Source: Kingella pumchi
Lineage (GTDB): Bacteria; Pseudomonadota; Gammaproteobacteria; Burkholderiales; Neisseriaceae
NCBI RefSeq assembly: GCF_022288825.1
Contig: NZ_JAKOOW010000024.1
Coordinates: forward strand, 54,298-118,297
Direction: 5' to 3'
DNA: 64,000 nucleotides
In this document: positions 35,701 to 43,030 of the stretch, in pieces
How the letters are laid out: each line of letters opens with the position of its first letter
Position numbering within the stretch: the stretch's first letter is position 1
The notes under the pieces: model-generated
The model's input: only the letters and a program-made list of their open reading frames with translations
The model's database searches: none
What the model was told of the DNA's origin: nothing
Position numbers and translations under genes: made by a program

Positions 35701-36103
35701 CTTCGGTAGGGGCAGCCTGAAACGCCGCTGCGGGGGCGGCATCCGCCGGCACTTCGGGACGGACGGGCGGCGGCGTCTGCAGCGGGCGCGGCGCGGCGGC
35801 GGGTGTTTGCTCGGGCAGCGGGTTTTCAGGCTGCCTGAAGTCTGCCGCTGGCGGCGGCGCGGCAAAACCGCTGTACCGCTGCGACTGCTGCAGCTCTTTC
35901 AGCTGCCGCTGCAGACGGCCGACCGTCAGCTCCAGCCATTCGACGCGCTCGCGCAGCGAGTTTTCTTCATCCTGCGTTTCTTGGCGGCGCAGCGCCAGAA
36001 ACACCGCAGTGACCAGCGCCGCGGCAAAGCCCAGTTGGAACAGGCCGACGGCGGAAAATACCAGTAGCGGCAGCAATACCAGCAACAATGTACGCGCAAT
36101 CAT
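32786..36103 (-). CDS. DUF2339 giant polytopic membrane protein
   Basis: The 1105-residue protein starts with a membrane helix pair, then a coiled coil (ENSLRERVEWLELTVGRLQRQL) and a Pro/Ala-rich linker of about 110 residues. At least 25 hydrophobic segments follow, as in the DUF2339 family of predicted membrane proteins with unknown function. The linker contains FRQPEN, FQAA and FRQPES, all encoded by uptake sequences, which have evidently lengthened it. The frame stays open to 36973, but that part lies antisense to lpxL and is not coding. The ATG at 36103 is the family start. Confidence 0.88.
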   Translation of the reverse strand: MIARTLLLVLLPLLVFSAVGLFQLGFAAALVTAVFLALRRQETQDEENSLRERVEWLELTVGRLQRQLKELQQSQRYSGFAAPPPAADFRQPENPLPEQTPAAAPRPLQTPPPVRPEVPADAAPAAAFQAAPTEAEIETDAGRAQNTFRQPESPVRPAPSGTAPVRGGNGKIIVRRRKTATDTAADADAPNPILAWFLKGNPLLKAGVVVLFLGLAFLLRFASEHIHLPVRVRYLAVAAAGLAAALTGWKLQRQRREYGLVLQGFGIAVMYLTALAAVKLHPLLPADAALVLMVALVLAMAMLALLQDAEILALVALAGGMAAPLLLADGCGSHVFLFSYLALLNAGVALMAWFKSWRSLNLAGFCGSFLIAVSWGIHDYRPQLFASAEAFLLYHWLLYTLIACLFARRVLLDQENALQNDDDDGTPPDDATLAQLWQALLRGLWRVGMLDSALLFGSAFAAFQLQYAMLAAGAPLKPAAAALLFAAVYALFALVLWRGSRAFAVLAQAFAALAALFATLAVPLAFGRAQTVSLWALEAALAYFFARKQRLAHVRLAALLLYLAVALKALDSVFAADSASPAVALAAAAGGGMLVCGAFYGFRLPAARWERNLQTAAMAAVVLLLPLLARELFAPRGFMLAVALLALAAAWLRRRFDAKMLPAAAVFYGGLVLVEAIAGTVPSESVGQPSWPALLWQTSSSLLPPVFAAAVLAAASYLLFASADEGQSENHNRHRSGREITHSKQPENLCAALLLACALPTAFAAIARFGDAWGSPDTALLLQMLPFLLLAAAGRQSDWRHARQAALVLLPLLGAVLWPRIPVWAQHGLLPGLIVLSAFSAAAVWITAPQRFERRENGLLWHGLMLAVPLALWTRFSGLAAAEHLPAAWQPAGWLAAPFAGALLLYALRRHTPPRYDALYRPAAGAALASFALLWLLWANWRQPAESASYLPLLNLLELPQLALFAFAWQSRDHWLDDAENRRPVYAVFAAAALYALSAAVMRLWHFYGGVVWQLDTLLASFGLQASLSIVWALSAIALMTSGHRRGIRPLWFCGAALMAVVVAKLFLVELGNSGGIARIVSFIVVGLLLLLVGWFAPVPPKDET

Positions 36104-36217
36104 CTCAGTCTCGGCAAGGCAGTTGTCGATGGCGGCTATGCTACGGAGATTCGCCGCAGGCGGCAAGCCGGCGCGGTGCTGCCTGTATCTTTCAGGCTGC
36201 CTGCTGCGGCCGCGTGC

Positions 36218-36223
36218 TACAAT
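36218..36223 (+). promoter_or_regulatory. -10 element for lpxL
   Basis: TACAAT followed by CCGCGC lies 36 nt before the lpxL start. Confidence 0.5.
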
Positions 36224-36259
36224 CCGCGCTTTTTTATCCGCTATTGTTCGCCGCCGATA

Positions 36260-37135
36260 ATGCAGACCCTTGTTTTTTTCCTGTTCCGCCTGCTGGCCGC
36301 GCTGCCGCTGCGCCTTTTGCACCTGCTGGGTGCTTTGCTGGGCACGCTGCTGTTTTATTGTTCGCGCGAAAACCGCGAGCGGGTGCGCGAAAATCTGGCG
36401 GTTGCCGGCTTGGACAGCGGCGATGCGATGGTGAAAAGCGTGCTGCGCGAAACCATGAAAGGCGGCATCGAATTGCCGGTGGCGTTTTTCAGGCAGCCTG
36501 AAAGCATTGCCACGCTGTTTGTGCAAACCCACGGCTGGGAGCATATCGAAAGCGCACTGGCGCAGGGGCGCGGACTGCTGCTGCTCACCCCGCATCTGGG
36601 CAGCTACGATCTGGCCGGCCGCTACATCAGCGAGCGCCTGCCCTTTGCGCTGACGGCGATGTACAAGCCGCCCAAAAGCGCGCTGCTCGACAGTGTGATG
36701 CAGGCCGGGCGCGTGCGCGGCAAGGGGCGCACCGCGCCGGCCAGCCTGCAGGGCGTCAAGCAGGTGATGCAGGCGCTCAAGGCCGGCGAAGCGACCATCG
36801 TACTGCCCGACCATGTGCCCGACCCGCAGGAAGGCGGCGGCGTATGGGTGCCGTTTTTCGGCAAACCGGCCTACACCATGACGCTGGCGGGCAAGCTGGC
36901 GCGGCTCGATAATGTGGAAACCCTGTTTTTCTGCGGCGAGCGCCTGCCCAAAGGTCGCGGCTTCGCGCTGCACATCGCCCCGCTTTCAGGCTGCCTGAAC
37001 GGCGATAAGGTACACGATGCACGGCTGGTTAATGAAAACGTCGAAGCCTGGGTGCGCCGTTTCCCCGCCCAATACCTGTTTGCCTACAACCGCTACAAAC
37101 ACCCCGCCGGCGCCCCCGAGCGCCCGCCGCAGTAG
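36260..37135 (+). CDS. lpxL: Lipid A biosynthesis acyltransferase (LpxL/HtrB family)
   Basis: The 291-residue inner-membrane enzyme adds a secondary acyl chain to lipid A. One membrane helix at the N-terminus is followed by the catalytic HxxxxD motif HLGSYD near residue 114, and VLPDHVPDPQEGGG matches the family. LpxL versus LpxM type cannot be fixed by eye. Two segments, FFRQPESIA and LSGCLNG, are encoded by embedded uptake sequences. It is divergent from the DUF2339 gene. Confidence 0.9.
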   Translation: MQTLVFFLFRLLAALPLRLLHLLGALLGTLLFYCSRENRERVRENLAVAGLDSGDAMVKSVLRETMKGGIELPVAFFRQPESIATLFVQTHGWEHIESALAQGRGLLLLTPHLGSYDLAGRYISERLPFALTAMYKPPKSALLDSVMQAGRVRGKGRTAPASLQGVKQVMQALKAGEATIVLPDHVPDPQEGGGVWVPFFGKPAYTMTLAGKLARLDNVETLFFCGERLPKGRGFALHIAPLSGCLNGDKVHDARLVNENVEAWVRRFPAQYLFAYNRYKHPAGAPERPPQ

Positions 37136-37155
37136 CCGCCGCCGGCGCATTCCAC

Positions 37156-37161
37156 TATAAT
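37156..37161 (+). promoter_or_regulatory. -10 element for the DUF3460 gene
   Basis: TATAATCGCGCC begins 46 nt before the start codon. Confidence 0.58.
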
Positions 37162-37201
37162 CGCGCCCGCAGCCAAACCGCCATATCCAAAGGAAAAAAT
37201 T

Positions 37202-37390
37202 ATGTACGACTACCAATCCGAAGCCACCAAGTTTCTCAACAACTACATCGAAGAGCATCCCGAAGAAGCGCAGCAGCGCCTGGTCAACCGCAACCTGCTG
37301 TGGGATGTCGAACTCAATCCCGAAGATGAAGCCGACTACGCCGCCGCCAAGCTGGCGAAAAAGCCCTATACCTATTATCAGATGGACTAA
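37202..37390 (+). CDS. DUF3460 family small protein
   Basis: The 62-residue protein matches DUF3460 throughout (YQSEATKFLNNY near the start, RNLLWDVELNPED centrally). The family is restricted to beta-proteobacteria and has no known role. AAAGGAAAAA precedes the ATG. It is 22 bp upstream of the O-methyltransferase gene, probably in one transcript. Confidence 0.9.
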   Translation: MYDYQSEATKFLNNYIEEHPEEAQQRLVNRNLLWDVELNPEDEADYAAAKLAKKPYTYYQMD

Positions 37391-37398
37391 ACGCGCGC

Positions 37399-37410
37399 AG
37401 GCAGCCTGAA
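37399..37410 (+). repeat. Uptake sequence in ribosome-binding position
   Basis: AGGCAGCCTGAA ends two bases before the O-methyltransferase ATG. Its leading AGG lies 12-14 nt upstream and could only be a weak Shine-Dalgarno. Confidence 0.75.
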
Positions 37411-37412
37411 AA

Positions 37413-38081
37413 ATGTCCGTCCACACCCCGCCGTTTGATGCCGAACTTTTGGCCTATCTGCGCCGCCACAGCCGCGCCGAGCATCCGCTGCTGGCGCAAA
37501 TCCGCCGCGAAACCGCCGGCCACCGCATGGGCAAAATGGCGATCGCGCCCGAGCAGGCCGAGATGCTGGTGTGGCTGGCGCGTTTGATCGGCGCCCGCCG
37601 CTACTTGGAAATCGGCGTTTTTACCGGCTACAGCAGCACCGCCGTTGCGCTGGCGCTGCCCGAAGACGCGCAGCTGGACTGCTGCGACATCAATGTCAGC
37701 TTTACCGAACACGCCCGCCGCTACTGGCAGGCCGCCGGCATCGAACACAAAATCCGCCTGCATCTGCAGCCGGCGCTGATCACGCTTGAGCAGCTGCTCG
37801 CCGCCGGCGCCGGCGAAAGCTACGATCTCGCCTTTATCGACGCCGACAAAGAACCCACCCCGCAATATTACGAGCGCTGCCTGCAACTGGTGCGCCGAGG
37901 CGGCATTATCGCCATCGACAACATCCTGCTCGGCGGCCGCGTTGCCCGTCCGCTGCAAAGCGACAGCCCGCCCGCCGTCGCCGTGCTGCAGCAGTTCAAC
38001 GCCGATCTTGCACTCGACGAGCGCGTGCTGCCGATCACCCTGCCGCTGGGCGACGGCCTGACGCTGCTGCAAAAACTGTAA
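37413..38081 (+). CDS. Class I SAM-dependent O-methyltransferase (CCoAOMT-like)
   Basis: The 222-residue protein has the O-methyltransferase family-3 layout. SAM loop EIGVFTGYSS lies near residue 62, DLAFIDADKE holds metal and SAM ligands, and GGIIAIDNIL is conserved. The substrate is unknown. An exact uptake sequence (37399-37410) ends only two bases before the ATG, so it occupies the ribosome-binding region. Confidence 0.9.
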   Translation: MSVHTPPFDAELLAYLRRHSRAEHPLLAQIRRETAGHRMGKMAIAPEQAEMLVWLARLIGARRYLEIGVFTGYSSTAVALALPEDAQLDCCDINVSFTEHARRYWQAAGIEHKIRLHLQPALITLEQLLAAGAGESYDLAFIDADKEPTPQYYERCLQLVRRGGIIAIDNILLGGRVARPLQSDSPPAVAVLQQFNADLALDERVLPITLPLGDGLTLLQKL

Positions 38082-38177
38082 ACAGACCGCGCGGCAGCCG
38101 CCTGCCGGCGCCGCGCCATCCGCATCCGAACATGGCAGCCTGAATGTTCAGGCTGCCTAAACTTGTGTCCAGATACC

Positions 38178-38945
38178 ATGAATATCCTTCCCCGTTTTTC
38201 CCTACTGATTCCCGCCGTGCTCGGCGCCTGCGCGCTGCCTGCCGCCGTTGTGCCGCAGGCGCAGCCGTCTGCACAGACTGCCGCAGAGAGCACCGAAACT
38301 GTTGCCACCGCCCCGCGCCCCGCGCCGCTGCCCTATCCGGAAGCCGATGCCGGCGAGCGGATTGCCGCGCTCGAGCGGCAGGTGGAAATGCAACAGCAGC
38401 AGCTGGAAGAGCTGCGCCGCCAGATCAAGCAGTGGGAGCAAAAAGACAAAGATCAGAAAGACAAGGAAAAAGATAAAGAAAAAGACGGCAAAGACAAAGA
38501 AACCGCCGCACCGCCGCCACGCAAAACGCACCGCAATGCGCCGTCTGCCGCCCGCCAAGCCGCCGTTCAGGCTGCCCCCGCCCGCGACAACAGCTGGGAG
38601 CGCGCCCAGCAGCAGTTCCGCCAAGGCCAGTACCAAAGCGTGCTCGCCACCCTGCGCGGCGCCGACAACGGCGGCGACGGCAGCCCACAGGCCGCCCGCC
38701 GCATGTATCTGCTGCTGCAAAGCCACCAGCGGCTGAACAACTGCCAGTCCGTTATCCACATCGGCCAGCGCTACGCCGGCCTGTTTGCCGCCAGCCCGCA
38801 GGCCGGCGAAGCGCTGTACGCCGTCGGCCAATGCCAGTGGAACATCCAGCAGCAGGACATCGCCCGCGACACCTGGCGCCGCCTGATCCGCACCTATCCC
38901 GACAGCGCCGCCGCCCGCCGCGCGGCAGAAAAAGTGCGCCGCTAG
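38178..38945 (+). CDS. YbgF/CpoB-like lipoprotein with coiled coil and TPRs
   Basis: The 255-residue protein has a lipoprotein signal ending VLGAC (Cys16). A coiled coil follows (ERIAALERQVEMQQQQLEELRRQIKQ), then a Lys/Asp/Glu low-complexity stretch of about 25 residues. The C-terminus has TPR-type repeats ending DTWRRLIRTYPDSAAARRA. This order matches YbgF/CpoB of cell-envelope division complexes, but no tol-pal genes are near, so that role is inferred. The Lys/Asp stretch is DNA-repetitive. Confidence 0.78.
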   Translation: MNILPRFSLLIPAVLGACALPAAVVPQAQPSAQTAAESTETVATAPRPAPLPYPEADAGERIAALERQVEMQQQQLEELRRQIKQWEQKDKDQKDKEKDKEKDGKDKETAAPPPRKTHRNAPSAARQAAVQAAPARDNSWERAQQQFRQGQYQSVLATLRGADNGGDGSPQAARRMYLLLQSHQRLNNCQSVIHIGQRYAGLFAASPQAGEALYAVGQCQWNIQQQDIARDTWRRLIRTYPDSAAARRAAEKVRR

Positions 38946-39140
38946 CGCAGCCCGTACGATAAGGCAGCCTGAAAACGAATCCGATACGGCAAAACGTTTT
39001 CAGGCTGCCTGAAAGCCGTTTGGCATCCCGCTGTTTTGCATTGCGGCCATACACCAATAAACCCGAAAGCAGCCTGAAAACACACCAAGCCGCCTGCCCG
39101 CCGCAGACGGCTGCCACAATCACCCGATTCCCCACCCGCC

Positions 39141-40025
39141 ATGTCCAAGCCCTTTGTTTTTCCCGACTACCGCGCCGTGTACAACTTCGCGCCCAAATAC
39201 CGCGACCAGCACCTGAAATTTGCCCTGCGCAAACTGCTGGCACGGCGGCAGGTGCGCGCGTTTGAAGCCTTTGTCAATTCGTCGCCCGTGTATCAGGATT
39301 TTTTCGCCACCCGAGTACAAGACGCTTATCCGCTGCTGCACGCCTTTATCGACAAGCGTTTGAACACCGATAAGCGCCTGGCCGCCATGCAGTACGATCT
39401 GATCGCCGCCGAGCGCCATTTTGGCCGCAAACTGCTCGCGCAAATGGGCGAAGCACGCCCGCTGCATGTGATCGCCAGACTTACGGATGATTTGACGCTT
39501 TGTCTCAACCGCAACGACAACTGCGTCGATGAAGGAATGTGGTCGCTGTCGCTGCGCGACGGGCAGCAAAACCGCCTGTATATGGCCACCTTCGCCTTTG
39601 TGCCGCAGGGCTTGCTGGCCGCTTCGGTGCAGGGGCCGGCGGGTGAAGAAGCCAAAGACACCGTGCGCCGCCTGACCAAGCAGCTTCACGGCCTGCGCCC
39701 GCAGCAGCTGATGGCCGCCGCGTTCCAATACCTTGCCGCCGCGCTCGGCCTGAGTGCTTTGGGCATCGCCCACAACCATCAGGCCAAGTTGCGCTGGAAG
39801 CTGAAAAAACGGGTGAAAATGAATTACGACCAATACTGGCAGGAAAGCGGCGCAATATTGGGCGACGACGGCTACTGGTACCTGCCCGCCGCGCCGCAGC
39901 GTAAGGAAATGGACGAAATCGACAGTAAAAAACGCTCGATGTACCGCAAGCGCTACCAAATGCTCGATCAGGCCGAAGCCGAGATGCGGGCGTTTTTCAG
40001 GCAGCCTGAAACGGAAACCGAGTAA
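39141..40025 (+). CDS. VirK/YbjX family (DUF535) protein
   Basis: The 294-residue protein matches DUF535. Family features are the HFGRKLLAQM segment, TDDLTLCLNRND, the central QGPAG and the late GIAHNHQAKLR followed by MNYDQYW. Members include Shigella VirK and Salmonella YbjX, linked to envelope and virulence traits with unclear chemistry. The C-terminal FFRQPETETE is encoded by an uptake sequence plus four codons. Confidence 0.88.
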   Translation: MSKPFVFPDYRAVYNFAPKYRDQHLKFALRKLLARRQVRAFEAFVNSSPVYQDFFATRVQDAYPLLHAFIDKRLNTDKRLAAMQYDLIAAERHFGRKLLAQMGEARPLHVIARLTDDLTLCLNRNDNCVDEGMWSLSLRDGQQNRLYMATFAFVPQGLLAASVQGPAGEEAKDTVRRLTKQLHGLRPQQLMAAAFQYLAAALGLSALGIAHNHQAKLRWKLKKRVKMNYDQYWQESGAILGDDGYWYLPAAPQRKEMDEIDSKKRSMYRKRYQMLDQAEAEMRAFFRQPETETE

Positions 40026-40077
40026 AGCGATAGCAGGCTTGTGTGAAAAGCAGCCTGAAAACTAACCAGGAGCCATT

Positions 40078-40314
40078 ATGAGCCGAGCCCTGCGCCGCCA
40101 TCATCTTTCCCGTTTGAAAAACAAACGTCGGCACGACTATTGTTTTACCGGCGTATCCATCGGGCAACACATAGCCACGCCCGCCCGCTGTTCTTGCTGG
40201 ATGTGCGGCAACCCGCGCCGTTTTTACGGCAACGGCCACGTCGCGCTGACGGTGCAGCAGCTGCGCCAAACGGTTGCGGAGCAAAATGAAGAAGCCATCT
40301 TTCAGGCAGCCTGA
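40078..40314 (+). CDS. Conserved small protein with CSCWMCGNPR motif
   Basis: The 78-residue basic protein has RHHLSRLKNKRR at its start and CSCWMCGNPRRFYG centrally. This motif defines a widespread small family of unknown role, and its three Cys suggest metal or RNA binding. The last residues IFQAA-stop are encoded entirely by an uptake sequence, which supplies the TGA. CCAGGAGCC precedes the ATG. Confidence 0.85.
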   Translation: MSRALRRHHLSRLKNKRRHDYCFTGVSIGQHIATPARCSCWMCGNPRRFYGNGHVALTVQQLRQTVAEQNEEAIFQAA

Positions 40315-40371
40315 AAACTCGAAACCGCTGGATACCCTTATCCGGCCCGCACCGAACCATACATAAAAACC

Positions 40372-41022
40372 ATGACCACTACCGACCTTATCAACATTAT
40401 CGGTACCATCGCTTTTGCCATTTCCGGCTATCTGGTGGGCTACGGCAAGCGGCTGGACGTACTCGGCGTTGTGATTACCGCTCTGCTGACCGCCGTCGGC
40501 GGCGGCATGATGCGCGACGCGCTGGTCGGCCATATTCCGCAGGTGTTTTTGCGCACCGACGCGCTGATTGTGGTGTTTGCCACGCTGGCGGCGGCCTGGC
40601 TGTTCCGGCTTGAGCGCCGCCGCCGTGCCGCGCTGACCGCCGCGTTTATCGTTGCCGATGCCATCGGCCTGGCCGCGTTCAGCATTACCGGCGCGCAGGT
40701 CGGCGTGGCGCTGCATTTAAACCTGTTCGGCGTGGTGGTGTTGGCGTTTGTTACCGCCGTCGGCGGCGGCATTGCCCGCGATATTCTGGTCAACAAAGTG
40801 CCGATGATTCTGCGCTCGGATCTGTACGGCAGCATCGCCATCCTAATCGGCATCCTGATGTATCTGCTGGCCAAAGCCGGCTGGAGCAACGCGCTGACGC
40901 TCAACGCGCTCTTTATCGGCGGCTGCCTGCTGCGCTTAACCGCCTACCGTTTCCACTGGCAGCTGCCGGGTTTTCAAAACCGCCACCGTGAGCAAAGCCG
41001 GCAGGATAAGGGCGCTGCTTAA
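40372..41022 (+). CDS. TRIC-type cation channel family protein (UPF0126/YicG-like)
   Basis: The 216-residue membrane protein has seven hydrophobic segments in an internal repeat. Each half carries the signature GGGxxRDxLV (GGGMMRDALVGHIP and GGGIARDILVNKVP). These are bacterial relatives of trimeric intracellular cation channels; a transport role for glycine has also been proposed for YicG. It is about 57 bp downstream of the small CxCWxC gene. Confidence 0.92.
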   Translation: MTTTDLINIIGTIAFAISGYLVGYGKRLDVLGVVITALLTAVGGGMMRDALVGHIPQVFLRTDALIVVFATLAAAWLFRLERRRRAALTAAFIVADAIGLAAFSITGAQVGVALHLNLFGVVVLAFVTAVGGGIARDILVNKVPMILRSDLYGSIAILIGILMYLLAKAGWSNALTLNALFIGGCLLRLTAYRFHWQLPGFQNRHREQSRQDKGAA

Positions 41023-41186
41023 GCGGACGGACAAGCTTTTTCAGGCTGCCTGCGGCTAGGGCAAATCGAAAAAACGGGCAAAAGGCTGATAAAATGCGCG
41101 CCGATATTGCCCCTATTTTTCAGGCTGCCTGCCGCTTTGCCGGCAGACTGCGCCCACTCCAAAATTTTCATGCAGAAAGACCACCT

Positions 41187-42617
41187 ATGACCTGGGAAAC
41201 CGTAATCGGATTGGAAATCCACGTCCAACTCAACACCAAATCCAAAATTTTCAGCGGCGCGAGTACCGCCTTTGGCGCCGAGCCGAACGCGCATGCCAGC
41301 GTGGTGGAATGCGCGCTGCCGGGCACGCTGCCGGTGATGAACCGCGAAGTGGTGGAAAAAGCGATTAAGCTCGGCTTGGCGCTGAATGCCAAAATCAACC
41401 AGAAAAACGTGTTTGACCGCAAAAACTATTTCTATCCCGACCTGCCCAAAGGCTACCAAATCAGCCAGTTGGATTTGCCGATTGTGGAGCATGGCAAGCT
41501 GGAAATCGTGGTGGGTGATGAAGTGAAGACCATCAATGTAACCCGCGCCCATATGGAAGAAGACGCGGGCAAATCGGTGCACGAAGGCTTGAACGGCGCC
41601 ACCGGCATCGACCTGAACCGCGCCGGCACGCCGCTGTTGGAAGTGGTGTCCGAGCCCGAAATGCGCTCCGCTGCCGAAGCGGTTGCCTATGCCAAAGCCC
41701 TGCACGGTTTGGTTACTTGGCTGGACATTTGCGACGGCAATATGGCGGAAGGCTCGTTCCGCGTGGATGCCAATGTGTCGGTGCGCCCCAAAGGGCAGGC
41801 GGAGTTTGGCACGCGCCGCGAGATTAAGAATTTGAATTCGTTTCGCTTTTTGGAGCAGGCAATTAACTACGAAGTACAAGCGCAGATTGAGCTGTTGGAA
41901 GACGGCGGCAAAGTGCAGCAGGCGACCATGCTGTTTGACCCCGACAAGGGCGAAACCCGCGTGATGCGCCTGAAAGAAGACGCGCACGACTACCGCTACT
42001 TCCCCGACCCCGACCTGCTGCCCGTTATCATTTCCGATGCACAGCTGCAAGCCGCCCGCAGCGAAATGCCCGAGCTGCCCAAAGAGATGGCGGCGCGTTT
42101 TGTCAGCGAGTTCGGCGTAAGCGAATACGATGCCCGCCTGCTTACCGCCAGCCGCGTTCAGGCTGCCTACTTCACCGAAGCCGCCAGCGCCAGCGGCCAG
42201 GGCAAGCTGGTTGCCAACTGGATGAACGGCGAACTGGCGGCAACGCTGAACCGCGAAGGCTTGGAGCTGGCACAAAGCCCGATTACCGCGGCGCGGCTGG
42301 CTGCGCTGGTGGGCAAAATCGCCGACGGCACATTGAGCAGCAAGCTGGCGAAAAAAGCCTTTGAAGCGATGTGGGCGGAACCCGAAGCGACGATTGAACA
42401 AATCATTGAGAAACACGGTTTGGTGCAAATCACCGACAGCGGCGCGATTGAAGCGATGGTGGACGAAGTGCTGGCGAACAACGCCAAAGCGGTGGAGCAG
42501 TTCAAAGCGGGCAACGAAAAAGCCCTCAATGCGATTGTCGGGCAGGTGATGAAAGCCAGCAAAGGCAAAGCCAACCCCGCGCAGGTGCAGGAATTGGTGA
42601 AAGCCAAGCTGGGGTGA
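41187..42617 (+). CDS. gatB: Asp/Glu-tRNA amidotransferase subunit B
   Basis: The 476-residue protein amidates Glu-tRNA(Gln) and Asp-tRNA(Asn) together with GatA and GatC. WETVIGLEIHVQL, FDRKNYFYPDLPKGYQISQ and the YatB-like C-terminal helical tail are intact. The ORF starts earlier at 41094 across an uptake sequence, but MTWETVIGLE is the correct start. gatA and gatC are not in this window, so the operon is split. RVQAAYF near residue 330 is encoded by an uptake sequence. Confidence 0.97.
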   Translation: MTWETVIGLEIHVQLNTKSKIFSGASTAFGAEPNAHASVVECALPGTLPVMNREVVEKAIKLGLALNAKINQKNVFDRKNYFYPDLPKGYQISQLDLPIVEHGKLEIVVGDEVKTINVTRAHMEEDAGKSVHEGLNGATGIDLNRAGTPLLEVVSEPEMRSAAEAVAYAKALHGLVTWLDICDGNMAEGSFRVDANVSVRPKGQAEFGTRREIKNLNSFRFLEQAINYEVQAQIELLEDGGKVQQATMLFDPDKGETRVMRLKEDAHDYRYFPDPDLLPVIISDAQLQAARSEMPELPKEMAARFVSEFGVSEYDARLLTASRVQAAYFTEAASASGQGKLVANWMNGELAATLNREGLELAQSPITAARLAALVGKIADGTLSSKLAKKAFEAMWAEPEATIEQIIEKHGLVQITDSGAIEAMVDEVLANNAKAVEQFKAGNEKALNAIVGQVMKASKGKANPAQVQELVKAKLG

Positions 42618-42695
42618 TGCCGTAAACCTGCTTTCAGGCTGCCTATCGGATTAGGCAGCCTGAAAAAGCAAAGGCAGCCTGAAAAGATGGCAAAC

Positions 42696-42869
42696 CCCGT
42701 TTTGGCTACGCCGAAGCTGCGCTTTCAGACTGCCTGTGATGTCAAAGGCAGCCTGAAAGCCAACATTAGAGCTTACGCAGCCGTTTCCCAGCAAAACGCC
42801 GCCGCAATGCCGAATGCCGACAGACTTAAAGGCAGCCTGAAAGCGCAGCTTCGGCGTAACCAAAACGGG
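42696..42869. repeat. 40-bp inverted repeat with ~94-bp spacer, uptake sequences at inner ends
   Basis: 42696-42735 pairs with 42830-42869 with two mismatches. The arms run CCCGTTTTGG...CGCCGAAGCTGCGC and end in an uptake sequence (one copy mutated to TCTGAAA). The element lies in the 413-bp gap between gatB and the DUF711 gene and resembles a small MITE or a stem for a structured RNA. Confidence 0.85.
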
Positions 42870-43030
42870 AAAATGCGTTTCAAGCTGCCTTTGCCGATAC
42901 GGAGCAGGGCGCAGTAAGCACCGTTTTATCCCACACCAAAAGCAGCCTGAAAACCATAAAACCATTTTCAGGCTGCCTTCACCTTAACTATTCATCCCAC
43001 ACCCGCCAAACCCAGAAAGCGAGCCACCCC

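Noticed and set aside
36104..36973. N-terminal extension of the DUF2339 frame
   Set aside because: It lies antisense to lpxL, which has an intact active site and its own promoter.
42687..42917. 76-aa frame inside the 42.7-kb inverted repeat
   Set aside because: It is composed of the repeat arms and uptake sequences and has no ribosome-binding site.
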